From NCBI RefSeq assembly GCF_910592395.1, contig NC_088326.1, positions 4,159,001-4,223,000 on the forward strand: 64,000 nucleotides of DNA, in the 5' to 3' direction. The translations under genes were made by a program, and so were the position numbers. Shown here one piece after another: positions 1 to 12,400 of this stretch. Origin of the DNA: Lineus longissimus (taxonomy: Eukaryota; Nemertea; Pilidiophora; Heteronemertea; Lineidae). The notes under the pieces are model-generated. The model had not been told where the DNA came from. It saw only the letters and a program-made list of their open reading frames with translations, and did no database searches. How positions within the stretch are numbered: the first letter of the stretch is position 1; each line of letters begins with the position of its first letter.

Positions 1-19
1 GAAAAGAACAAAATATTAT

Positions 20-320
20 TTGAAGTTTGAATGGAAAGCCTCTCCTGGACATGGACAGGAAAGAGGCGACCACCAGCTTTCGTCTTAGGACCGGCCACTG
101 CAGACTCAAAGCCAATCTAAAGAGCATGAACATGGCCGAGTTTCCAGAAAGTGCCAGTGTGACACATCTGATCAGACACCCGAGCATGTGCTCCAGAACT
201 ACCCTCTCTGGGACACTGAGAGATTGGCCACATGACGAAACAGTTCATCATTAGCGACAAAACTCTGGGGATCAAGGGAGGAACAAGAGATGACGGCCAG
301 GTTTATCAGAGACATAAGAA
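20..320 (+). mobile_element. LINE 3'-end fragment (non-LTR retrotransposon ORF2 tail)
   Basis: Conceptual translation, with frame breaks, gives the tail typical of several animal non-LTR elements: a TGHCRLKANL-like RNase H end, a CxC...HPEHVLQ(N)YPLWDTER zinc-finger-like segment, and KLWGSREEQEMTARFIRDI. The same tail occurs at 30780-31190 on the opposite strand. The copy is broken and 5'-truncated. It lies in a PASK intron, and its 3' end is about 12 bp from the splice donor at 331. Confidence 0.75.
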
Positions 321-331
321 AGAAAACTTAC

Positions 332-457
332 AGCTACGATGTTTGTATGCTTGAGTTTGGTGAGGAGGCAAATCTCCAGTGGCACCTTGCCAAGTTCAGG
401 GTCGTCAATCCAGCACTCCTTCAACACCTTCACCTTCCGGATGAATTTCACAACCAC
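332..457 (-). CDS. PASK: PASK exon encoding kinase N-lobe (ATP lysine and alphaC region)
   Basis: This is the last PASK exon inside the window, 42 codons in phase 0 from a polypyrimidine/TAG acceptor at 458-460 to donor GTAAGT at 331. VVVKF holds the probable ATP-contacting lysine. KVLKECWIDDPELGKVPLEI is the PASK-specific stretch before helix alphaC, and TKLKHTNIVA is the start of kinase subdomain IV. The 3' end of a LINE fragment lies about 12 bp beyond the donor. Confidence 0.92.
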
Positions 458-3400
458 CTAAAAAAAATTTTAAAATCTAATTAGAGTTGCTGTAGAACAG
501 AAAATTTTCGAGTGCAGAATATTTTTTACAAATTTTGCTAGAGGGCTACAGTCTTGATTGAATATTTGTATCAAATGTCATTTTCAGAATTACCTCTTTC
601 CCATCATTCTTTCTCCTCGCCAACTTGACGAACCCAAACGCACCCTTGCCTATCGACTGACTAGTTATGTAATGTTCCTCAAATCGTCCCTGAAACGGCA
701 TCATCACTTCCTCTCTCTTATCCTCCACGAGCGGTGATGCAACTTTATCAGCCGGATACTGGAATATAAACAACAGATATTACCACTTTGACGTAGATCT
801 ACGTCTTTGTCGTCAAACGGTTTGGTGTCCAATGACGTAGATATACGTCGTTGAACAGGGATCCCATTGACTCTGGCAATCATATCTTTGAAATGCCACA
901 AGCTCAATCTGATGGGCTACAGCTGCAATCTCCATGCACATTTGAGAAATGGCGAACAGTAATCCCTGAAAGAGCCTCTCCCTTACCTCTTTATGAAAGC
1001 TGAACGACGACTGATCCAACGTGCTATTGAAGCTGGACGCTAGCGTGTACGTGACCGCAGGGTCCTCCGGATCCCGCGACACCCACATGCAGTAGAGCAC
1101 ACTTCCATCATCCAGGGCGACAGTCTTGATCTGATAAATAATAGCTGAAATGAGGAGGTGAAAACTAGATGTGATGTCTTGCTATTGATCATGTGGACAT
1201 TTTCCATATTCGAGTTTCGAACCCGAAAGCAACCAAGGATTGTATTTCTGGATGAACTGGCGTGACTTACAAGCAAATGAATTCCTGGCCCTTCACAGTC
1301 CTTTGAATGATTGTAAAATGGAGGTTCCTTGTATCTGGTGTCTATGCAAGGGCAAGCAAAAGACCTCACCGAGTGAGAAACATGAGTAGGTTGCGTGGAC
1401 TCTACCTCGGACCAAAGACGGAGTCACTAGGCCAAAAAACCAATTGGTGCCTAACCATAGTGGCATGCAAAAACGTGCATCCCGCCTTGGGGGAGGAAAA
1501 CTCTCTGGAGAATAATCCTAGAAGTAAAGAGCGAACGCTGAAGAAGAACGGCAAAAGACAACTCACCCAGACTACTGCCATCACGATGACGTAACTTCCC
1601 GCACCAACTCCCCTCCGGAATCGCCAAACTAGAGGGCGCCGCCTTCTTCACCTTACACGACGGTGTTGATGTCACTTTATTCACATCGTACATCCCTATA
1701 TGACCCGAGAGCTTTGGGCACGACCGACTAGGACTGCAGTGGCCAACAGAGGGCGCGTCACCTTGTCCTTTTGCACAGTGTCCATCAACAGAATCTAAAT
1801 GTGAATCGGTCTGTCCATTTTCTCGAACAAAGTCTACACTCTTATCAACAGAATTTTTACTATTCGAACAATGTGAAACATTTGCGTTTGATTTCAGATC
1901 TATTTTTGACAAAGGACTTAGTTCATTTTGTTCTGTATTTTTTTCCTCATTCTTTTTCTGCGATGGCTCAGGACTGCTGATTATCGGTGGTACAGTTTTT
2001 AACAATTCCATCGTGTCGTCAAGGATTTCTCCGTCCTCCAGACTGTATAAGTGTCCACTTTTAGTCAATACCGGCCCATTATTGTCCGATAAATTTGAAT
2101 TTGCAACCACCTTACTAGCCTCTTCTAGTAATTCATCCGTTCTGAAATGGTTAGAAGTTGGAGTAAAGTCAAGTGGGGAAAGGCAGCCCTGCCATTACTT
2201 TCTATTCATATGCTTGAGAATGGTGACTTGAAAATGTGTAATTCATTCGTTTTAAGGTAAAGTGAGGAGGTTAAGTGGGGGAAAGGTAGCCCAGCCACTG
2301 TTTTCTATTCATATGCTTGAGAATGGTGACTTGAAAATGTGTAATTCATTCGTTTTAAGGTAAAGTGAGGAGGTTAAGTGGGGGAAAGGTAACCCAGCCA
2401 CTGTTTTCTATTCATATGCTTGAGAATGGTGACTTGAAAATGTGTAATTCATTCGTTTTAAGGTAAAGTGAGGAGGTTAAGTGGGGGAAAGGTAACCCAG
2501 CCACTGTTTTCTATTCATATGCTTGAGAATGGTGACTTGAAAATGTGTAATTCATTCGTTTTAAGGTAAAGTGAGGAGGTTAAGTGGGGGAAAGGTAGCC
2601 CAGCCACTGTTTTCTATTCATATGCTTGAGAATGGTGACTTGAAAATGCTTAATTCATTCGTTCTTAAATTGTTTAACGTTGGAGTAAGGTAAAGTGGGG
2701 GAGGTCAAGTGGGGGGAAGGTAGCCCAGCCAATAATTTCTATTCATATGCTTGAGAATGGCGACTTAAATATGCGTAATTCATTCGTTCTTAAATGCTTT
2801 AAAGTTGGAGTAAGGTAAAGTTGGGAGGTTAAGTGGGAGAAAGATAACCCAGCCACTGTTTTCTATTCATATACTTGAGCATTGTAACTAGAAAACTAGG
2901 TGGGCCTACTATTACCCTATTTTACCTTATCAGGATAAGTTACTGTATAAAATTACAGGTAATAGTCCAGCTAAGAGACACACTTGTCATACCAGTATCT
3001 TATATATTGTGCTTAGTGTAACATTCAGTGTTTGATGAAGTGGTGGACATCTTTAAAAATAGCTTCCTAAAGATTTCAGCTATAGGACATTTGAAAACAG
3101 TGTCCTAAAACAGTTGAACTAGTATTCGCCCGTTTTATTTTGTGTTTTAATGGAACATATTGCACCTATCACTTGATCGAAAAGTTATCTAATACTTACG
3201 TCTCCAAGTCGACTAGTTCTGTATCCGTGTGATTCCCGAGTGAGGGCGATGTCGGGTCGGACGGGATGCTCCGTGATGTAGTCTCGCTCACACTCTTGCC
3301 GTATCCCATGTCTTCGCTGACACCTGAGGGTGGGTAAGACTCGTAAGCTAAGATCGGGCTCGGACCTTTGGTTAGAAGAGGGTAAGAGCGCGGGAGGTTA

Positions 3401-6400
3401 GAGGGGAAGAAGAAGGAGAAAGAGGGTTCGAAATTATATCTTGCACTATTTAACTCTGAACACATTCACAGACAGATGGTCTACAAAATATTTCATCCTA
3501 TTTCATCCTTTTGTCCCCGGATAATTCATCACCAGTTGATTCATCACTGGCAAATTCATCCCTGGATAATTTGTCCCCTGATAATTCATTCTTGGATAAT
3601 TTGCACCCCCCGGATAATTTGTCCCTGCATAATTTATCCCTAGATAATTTGTATCCAGATAATTTGTCCCCTGATAATTCATTCTTGGGTAATTTGCAAC
3701 CCCCGGATAATTTGTTCCTGCATAATTCATCCCAGGATATTACATCCCCAGAAGTATGTAATGAACAGTTTATAACAATCTTACCACACAGTGCAGGGGC
3801 AGGAGAAGTCCAACAAGATGTCAACCACCCAAAGTGAAATTCAAACTCCGATGCAAGACAATCGCTGTCTGACGCACAATCAAATTCTTGCATTGGCATC
3901 TGACGCACAATCAAATTCTTGCATTGGCATCTGACGCACAATCAAATTCTTGACGCCGACAAGCCATGCATCAGAGTATGAATCTGGTTTAGGAATGATA
4001 ACAGCAAGAGAGAGGGGTGACATGTTTAGGTAAATGACAGACGACACATAACATCGTGGACATTGGTAGACTTGTTTTATTACGGGGAAAAAGGTTCGGC
4101 ATGATTTGGTAAGGATTTTTCGTAACTATTTCTTTACCTCTGCTGGGAGTTCTATCAGCAGCACACGCCAAGATTGGATCATCGTCGTCGTCAATAGGGG
4201 GCAGAGGCATCGAGGAGTCTTGGTCGGCCAAGTCCAAGTCTTCATAGAAGTCCGGAATAAGGAACGAGACATCCTGAAATGAACAAGAGACTATAGCCTA
4301 TTTCATGGCACTTTTGGTGAGGAACTCACACTTATGGTATGCTTATGTAAGGCTTTTCTGCATGCCGCACCCTTTTTTGTGACATTGAGAACACCTTGAT
4401 ATAATGACTTTATCAGGAACCCACAAAACGAAAACTTAGATTTGGCCTCATCAACAGCGAGGCGATAAATTTTGCGGTTTGGCATAACTTTGGGATTGTT
4501 GGAACTCATACAACCCTACACCAGAACCAGGTACCAGAGTCCTACCTTGCCAAATATCTCCTGCTGTCTGTAACCCGTCAACATCGTCGAGAAGTGTTCA
4601 TTACAGCTGTAGATGGTGCCATCTTGGAGGAACGTCACCATGCCACTGATATTGGCAAACACCCACACGACACCCTCGTAAATCGGCACGGAACACGCTG
4701 CACTTGTCGTGCTCAAGTTACCTGCAATAAAGGAAAGAAACGAGAGGTCACAGCACTGCGACGTGCAACCATGATCGCAATTACTTGTCTGCGATGACCA
4801 TCACAGGTCCATGCAACAAGAATCGCTGATTCCATTGAGCGGCGATTGATATCAAACTCAGCGATGACTAGTTTTACCAGCAGACAAGAGATTTTCCCGA
4901 CTCCATACTGACAGTGAGGTACCGGTATCTGACAGTGAGTCACCGGTTTCAATTTTTTTAAATTTTTGTATTTTTATTTTTTGTATTTGTATTTGTATTT
5001 GTATTTTTATGTTTATATGCGTATTTTTATTTACATATATATTTTTTAAACTAAACACTAAAACCACTGCCGCCAGAACGAGGCACAGTGCATCACAGAC
5101 TGGAAACAGTTGTCACCAGGGCTTTTTGGAACATCTCACATACCTAAAGACGAATTCGGGGTGTCCACCATGGAGCTATCTAACGACGGACAATCAGGAG
5201 TCATCTGTCCTTCTACTCTCATTGACGAGCTCTCAGTACCTGAAAAAGAAACAAAGGTCACTAGATTTTAGCAGCTCAATTATCTCATTAGCTGTCTAAA
5301 TCAATTGGCCACCAACCTCCACCTGCCTGAGAAATTCTCATATGTGACAACAAGCCGCATATCGCTCAAAAGATGAGCCAAAATGACATCAGGAGATAAT
5401 GGGATGAATTAATGTGCTCAGATTTCACAGAAGGAAGACAACAGTGAAATGAATAACCAGTCTGTCTCAACCTGCCGAGGTCAGAGGAATAGGTGCCTGG
5501 TTTTACTGTGATGGGTCACATTTGTTCTCAAACAGCTCTGCAGAAAAGAAAGAAAAGCGCTCATACCATCTTCAAATAAATTCTAAAATCTATGGAGGTT
5601 GTGAAGTGATGTCACTTAGGTATCCATTTTGGACGTAAATTAGGTTCTTGACCTGCGGAGACGGCCGCATATGAGCGATTATTGTTGCATGTGATTTAAA
5701 TCACAGGTCGCAGTGATCTAAATTGCTCATTGCGGGGCGCTTATGAAGACATCACACATGTTCATAAGAAAACTTACCCTCCAGTTTATCTTGCTTGGAC
5801 AGCAGTATCTTCTTCAAGTCTCCGGGATCATACCCTGGGGGCGCATCTTTTAGCGACCGGATGGTGACGGTACAGGGAAATCGCGCCCCATCTCGTGTGC
5901 GGCCTGTTGAACACTGCTTGCGGAGCTCCTGCAGGGGAAGATATATGCATTTAAAATCGATGGACCTTTTCAAACAGGCATAAAATGGCCAAGGAATGAG
6001 TAAAATTTCTCCAAATGTGTAGTTGTAGGCAGTCCTATCCGAGACTCCCGCTATGTTCTGGAGTTCAACACCCATTACCACTAGAAGAGGCAACTGACTG
6101 AGAAGTGAGGTATTTCAAGATTAAACTCAAAGACTTTTACATGACATCACAACCCAAAGCCTGATGTTCATCAAATTTTAATAACAATGTGTTTTAGTTT
6201 TTGTCCGCGAAAGAAGTCTGAAAAACATAACAGTCGGCGAACTAGATGGCCTCGTGGTGAAGGCATCCATCTTGTGACAGGGAGTTTCAACGTTTGAGAC
6301 CTGTCGACAGATCGTCCTAACTTGGCAGGGTAGTTAGCCATTTACCTTTTTACATATAGCAATGGGCTACTTAAGGAACAAAGCCATTTACCTTTTGATA

Positions 6401-9400
6401 CATTTAGTAATCAGCTTCTTAAGTTTAGGGTACAAAGTGCCTTCATGTCTGGTGCCTGGCATTTAGAGTTTGGAAAATAAATAATGACTTGTATGCTATT
6501 AAGTCTAGCTGGCTCTTTCAACACGGTAGATATTAAAATGAAAAAGTATTTCCACATACCTTCGTAACCGTCCTATCTGTAGGTAAAACTAATGAAGGAA
6601 TGTAGGATGTCAGCCGCTGCCCCATCATTTCAATAGCAGACGTGAAACCATGGAGATAGGCAAATTGACTGTCACATGATATTATTGTGCCCTGAAAAAG
6701 AAGATATACTCAGGGTAATGTTCGTCGAATCAAAAATCTAAAGTTACCACAAAAAAGAAGAGAGAGAGCGCTGTTACGAGAGTAGTTGTAAAATTAAGTC
6801 CATATTTATAAGGGTCAGCTAAAAAAACCCAGTGTTGATGCGACTTTAAATTCTCCCCAAGTCTAATCAAATGTAAGCCAGATCAGTCCACACCAACAGA
6901 CCTGACTGATTAGTATTTAAATCCTACTTTCCTCTTATGTTAGGGTTGGCCAAGGGTGACCATTTTCCAGTAAACAGCCACATTGGCAGCCAAAATCTGA
7001 CTTTGGGAGAGTCTGAACCAACATGACTAAAGTTCTTGATGAAAGAGTAATAAATTTTATACATTTACTTCCTAGGATGGTTGGTGCATGGTATTTCTTG
7101 GACTCATAACCTCATGATGAAAAGTCAGCCTGCTTTGTGGACTTAGACCTAGAACTATACAATTACGAGTTTATTTCACAGAATTATTCATTCTACTTAC
7201 AGTCATGTCAAAAGTAACCTTGGCTGTTGTCCTCTCCACAGGCTCCATGATAACAAGGCAGCGCGCTTCACCGTCCGATTTCAAATTCCTGATCCACACC
7301 GAGACTGGAATAACCAGGCCGCTAGAATCGACCGCATCCATCTGTAAAATGTCGACTATTAAAGATCGGGTTTATAGTCCATCGGAGGTGCAGGAATAAG
7401 TAATTGAGAATCAGAAAGAGGTAGAATCAGGAATAAGGAATAGAAAATAGGCAGCCAACTTCACCTTGGCAACCAACTCACCACTTTTCCCGAGACGCTG
7501 AGGACGATTCCCGTCTTCTCCTCCAGGTGGGTCTCCGTCATCGCCGCCTGGTCCTTATTCTTGAGACGGAGAAGCTGCGTCAGGCGGGCGCCAATCAGCT
7601 CCGTGCGCCCATAGTTGAATAATTCACACGCCATGTCATTGGCGACCAAGACCTAGAAGAAATATTTTTCATAAAATTGATTCAGAGAATTTGTTTTTTA
7701 GTTTTTTGGCTATGAAAATGATGTTCTCTTCTTCTGGTTCCATCAAAACTAGGCCTAGCTGAGCCCATACGACGTCTTGTAGAGATGGAAAGACGCAATA
7801 CTCAGCATTTTGAATCAAATTTTGTTCAATTTAATAAACCTCTCAACCGGCTGGCTCTCCACCTAATTTTTTCCCAAAGGAATAGCACACCATTCCGGCT
7901 TATGACATGGCATTAAAGACTCCCTCACGCCAGATAATTCATCTGAAACTTTCAAAGTCCAAAGCATTTTAATCTGCTTATTTCGCCAAAATCGGACAAA
8001 GCATGACCAAGAACAAGTGAAACACTGACAACCTTTCCCAGCCATTTTAGACTTTTTCGCAAAGCACAGCCATTTTTTCCTGAAACGGAGTATAGTAGAA
8101 TCTCCTTACTTACCTCAGTCGTCCGCGCAGTAATAGTACAAATGGCTTTGTTGGGATTCCGAACATTGGTTGGGAACATCCCAGTGTCGGCGGCCGTGCT
8201 CGAGACATAGTTGAAGAACGACCAACTCGCCCCCAACGACATGTTGAGCTTTGGGTCATGGTGGTTGGGCGTGGCGGAAAACGATCCCTTTTGGTGGCCG
8301 ATGCTAAAGCTGACATCATTCAGACCGTCACCTGCAAGAGAGAGACGAAAGGACATAAGAACAATCTTCTGTGAGGCAGTTTTTCTGTGTCCTCTGCACG
8401 ACTCTGGAATATGTTAGCAAAGGACAAAACAGCGATTGAGGATTCAGACATCTTTAAAGGGACAATATAGGCAGCAGCTAGGCAGGCAAGATAAAGTGCT
8501 GAAAAGACACCAATAGGGGTCTCTCACCTCTCACAGCACGTCGAAATGATTCACGCTTGGACGGGGGATATATTTAGTGCTGTATCTGTCATGACCCAGG
8601 ACCCTCACTGTGTATAATGGCCACTTGAAGATGGCCAAATTAGCCCTTTTGCTCCTGCCTATAGTACCCCTTTCAGAGACACGTGAAATGTTGGCTGTTT
8701 AAGGGACATTATCTGTGATGAATCAGTTGTAACACTTTAACAGCTAATCTCACTGGTCAGGGCTATGTAAATAACAGACATTATTATATTCAACTGCAGA
8801 CTATAAAATTTCGGTGCTTTATATTTGTGATTCCAAAATAATTCTAAAGCGGATTACATAATTTCTTTAGTTTTTCCGATCAAAGTATCTTTTGCCAAAA
8901 TTTGCTTTGATGCCGACTGAGGTGTGGGAAGGGTATTTTATGGCTAGGACTCTTTTGAGGATACCGTAGAACCTCTCTATTAAGGACACCCTCGTGCCTG
9001 ACAAGTGCTGTCCTTAATAGAGAGGTGTCCTGATCAGAGAGGTCAAATAGAATGGAAACAAACCAATTTGGGACCAAACCTAGTGCCCTTAATAGAGAGG
9101 TTGTCCTTAATAGAGAGGTGTCCGCTAAGGGAGGTTCCACTGTATCTATTTTTACAAACCTTTGAAGTCATCCAAGGTTGGCGCCAAAAGTGGCTCAGAC
9201 TTTTTCACCTCGTTTTCCTGCGTCCTCCCCAGTCCAGGAAACGACTGATTACTCTCGTATTCAGCTTTTTCATACAACCCGACGTTGATGCCGAGTTGAG
9301 CTGCCCGTTCTCTTTTCCCCGTTCGTATCCGATCTAGCGGGGAGGGGTAGGACGGCGTACCAAAAGTCGCCTTCAATCCCCCGTTGTGGGATATACATGG

Positions 9401-12400
9401 GTTCCATACTGTACGCCCCTGAAATTATCAAAGTATGAAAACATCAAATAGAGATGGCAGAGTTAACTTCATGTTATTTTTTTGGGTTCCATACCGTTCG
9501 CCCCTGAAATTATCCGAGTATGAAAATGTCAAATGGTAATAGTAGTGGTAGAATAGTGAATTTCATGTTCTTGTCTTTGGATTTCATACTGTAAGCCCCT
9601 GAAATCATCGAAGCATGTTATTTCACTTGGGTTTATCCCTGAAATTATTGGAGTATGAAAATGTCAAATAGTGGTAGCAGAGTTATTTTCACATTATTTT
9701 TAGGGTTACATACTGGCCTCAAACTGTTCGACCCTGAAAAATACTGCAGTATTGCAGACAACCCCACAATACTGCAGTATTGCAGACAACCCCGCTGAGT
9801 ACATCCTCAATATCAGGGTCTGTTGTATGCTCCTCCCCTTGCACACATCCCCGACCGTGAAGTAAACACCTCGTAGACAAATCCAAACATCTAATGGAGA
9901 AAACCAACAAAAGCCGCCATTTTGGTAGCCGTCATAAACAGGCGCTAAAGACAAGTGACAGTGCTAAGATTTAAAAAAAACAACTCCGAATCGATCTAAC
10001 CAGAAGGCCGCACTACAGAGCCTAAAAAGATGCAGACAAAACATAAACGAATGGACCATATGTGACCCACTACAGCAAAATGAGTCGCATGTCGCTTCGA
10101 GCTTGACAGGTTGAGACGGACTGGTTGTTCATTTCACTATAGTCTGCCTTTTGTGAAATCTGAGTGTATCAATTTCTTCTATCATGTCCTGGTGTCATTT
10201 TAGGCTCATCTTCTGTGCAACATGCGACTCATTTTGCCGTGATGGGTCACATACAATGAAATGAACAGAGAAGACGAGAATGTTGCTGCTAGAATGTTCT
10301 CAATACTTAAATAAACGATCAAAATGTGAACCCGGTTGGGGTGGGAGTTACGAGACTCGCAATAAGTGCTTTGCAAACCAATAATTCCCATCGCTGCAAC
10401 TGGCGATGACAACATTACAATCAATTGTGTTTTAACCAATCGGCAACTGCTTTCAATACCAATCGTCACAGCACAGATCTCCGTTAAAGAAATAACGTCT
10501 CCCAAACAATGATCCCACCTGTAGAAAGTCCTTCTCGATGCTATCTAAGCTATCCGTGGAACTGCAATACAGTTCATTCATCAAACGCAACTGAATCAGA
10601 TTATTCTTCGTCGTCATCCCTTGGGGTTGGCCCGTTTAAAGTTTATGACGATAACGGGTTCACAATTCAGCCATTTATTACACTATGTCAGGGGGGGTGG
10701 GAGCAGGGTGTAGCTCACACTTAAGTTACGAACCTGATCACAACGCCTCTTCTAACACTATCAGAATTATATCGAACACAGCCTGCCGGTGAGGTTGGTT
10801 TGTTATAGTTACAAGCTCGTGGGGTCACTTTCACACTCTCAGAAATAAAGGTTTTTGAACTTTGCCAACCCCTGCAGGCGCAGAGTTTTTTGGAGAAAAC
10901 ACTTTAAGGTGGCATGGTTACATTCAAACAGCCGATGTACGCAATTTGACCTCTGGGACCTTGAAAGTAGGTCAAATCAAAAACCTGTAAGATATGTGAC
11001 GTATCCTTGCTTGGAGTTCCTACCACAAAGATATTATCAAAATCAAGTCACTTATAAGCAAGATATCACACTTTTTCACCTTTGGCCCCCTGGTGGCCAA
11101 GTCGTGAATCAGATTGGACAGAAATTCTGTGTCTGAGCAGGGCCACCATACACCTTTGGTTCTTCCTGGATCCATCACTTCCTGACACAGTGTTAACCCT
11201 AAGGTCCCAGAAAGAAAAACATTTGTACACAAACTAACAGCCTACCTGTTCACAAAATATTTCCCTCAGCGCTGCCCGAGGCCAAGTCGAATTTAAACTG
11301 ACAGCCATCCTCACAACGTCACACACAACCTGAACTTAAAACAAACACCATAATCCTGACCCTCGGCAGGTATATAATTAGTTCGTGTCAAATTAGAATG
11401 GTTTATCCTTACAAGGGGTAAAGTGGCCTGATGTTTTTACCAAAATGTCATACCCCTGGCTTTACACATATTTTAGATGTACACCAGAGTTAACCTCGGG
11501 GGAGAAACGAGAGAGGTCTCAGGTTTTTAGAGAGTTTCCAGTCTAAGCTGGGGGTTCCTTGAAATTTCTTATGATTTCACAGCCTTCAGAGGGAGGTATC
11601 ACCCTTGGTCAAAGCCAGTGCCACCGGACTGGGGATCCTAGAAATCTTTCACGACGACACACTTCACAGGGAGGTACAGTTGTTCGGGCCTATGCCAGTG
11701 CTACTGGGCTTGGTCTCCCAGAAATCTTTTATGATCTCACACATTTCACAGGGAGGTACAGTCCTTCGGGCCTATGCCATTGCCACTGGGCTTGGTCTCC
11801 TAGAAATCTTCTATGATCTAACACATTTCACAGGGAGGTATAGTCCTTCGGGCCTATGCCAGTGTCATCGGGCTTGCAGGGCTCCTAGAAATTAACATGT
11901 TGACACACACTTCGTAGCTACAGACTGTATCACTCCAAGATATTTCTTGTTTTGTCCAACACAACCACACAGTGTTTAGTACAGCAAGTACCGATCACAC
12001 TTCACACATACAATATCTGCATATAACTCGCTATACATATTATTAAGTATGGCTAATAAGCAGCTTGATTAGCGTGATGTGACTGTGGTCACCACGGCGA
12101 CTGTGCATGCCTGACAATCAAACCTATCACAACTACTGATCAATATTTTATCAATCATTTCAGGGACATGGAATATTAATGTGAGCCTAGCTCACTTCAG
12201 AATGACAAACATTGTCCTTAGTAGGCCCTTCCAGTTGAAGTGCCCTTCTGTTCGCACATTAGCATGACAAATATTGGTAGTAGGCCCTTCTGTTTAGAAA
12301 ATGCAACGGGTACTTAAAGGCTAACACCGTCTGTCCAAAAATTTGAAAATTGAGTTCGAATTGAAAATTTCCAGTTGTATAAATACGCACTGAAAATAAA

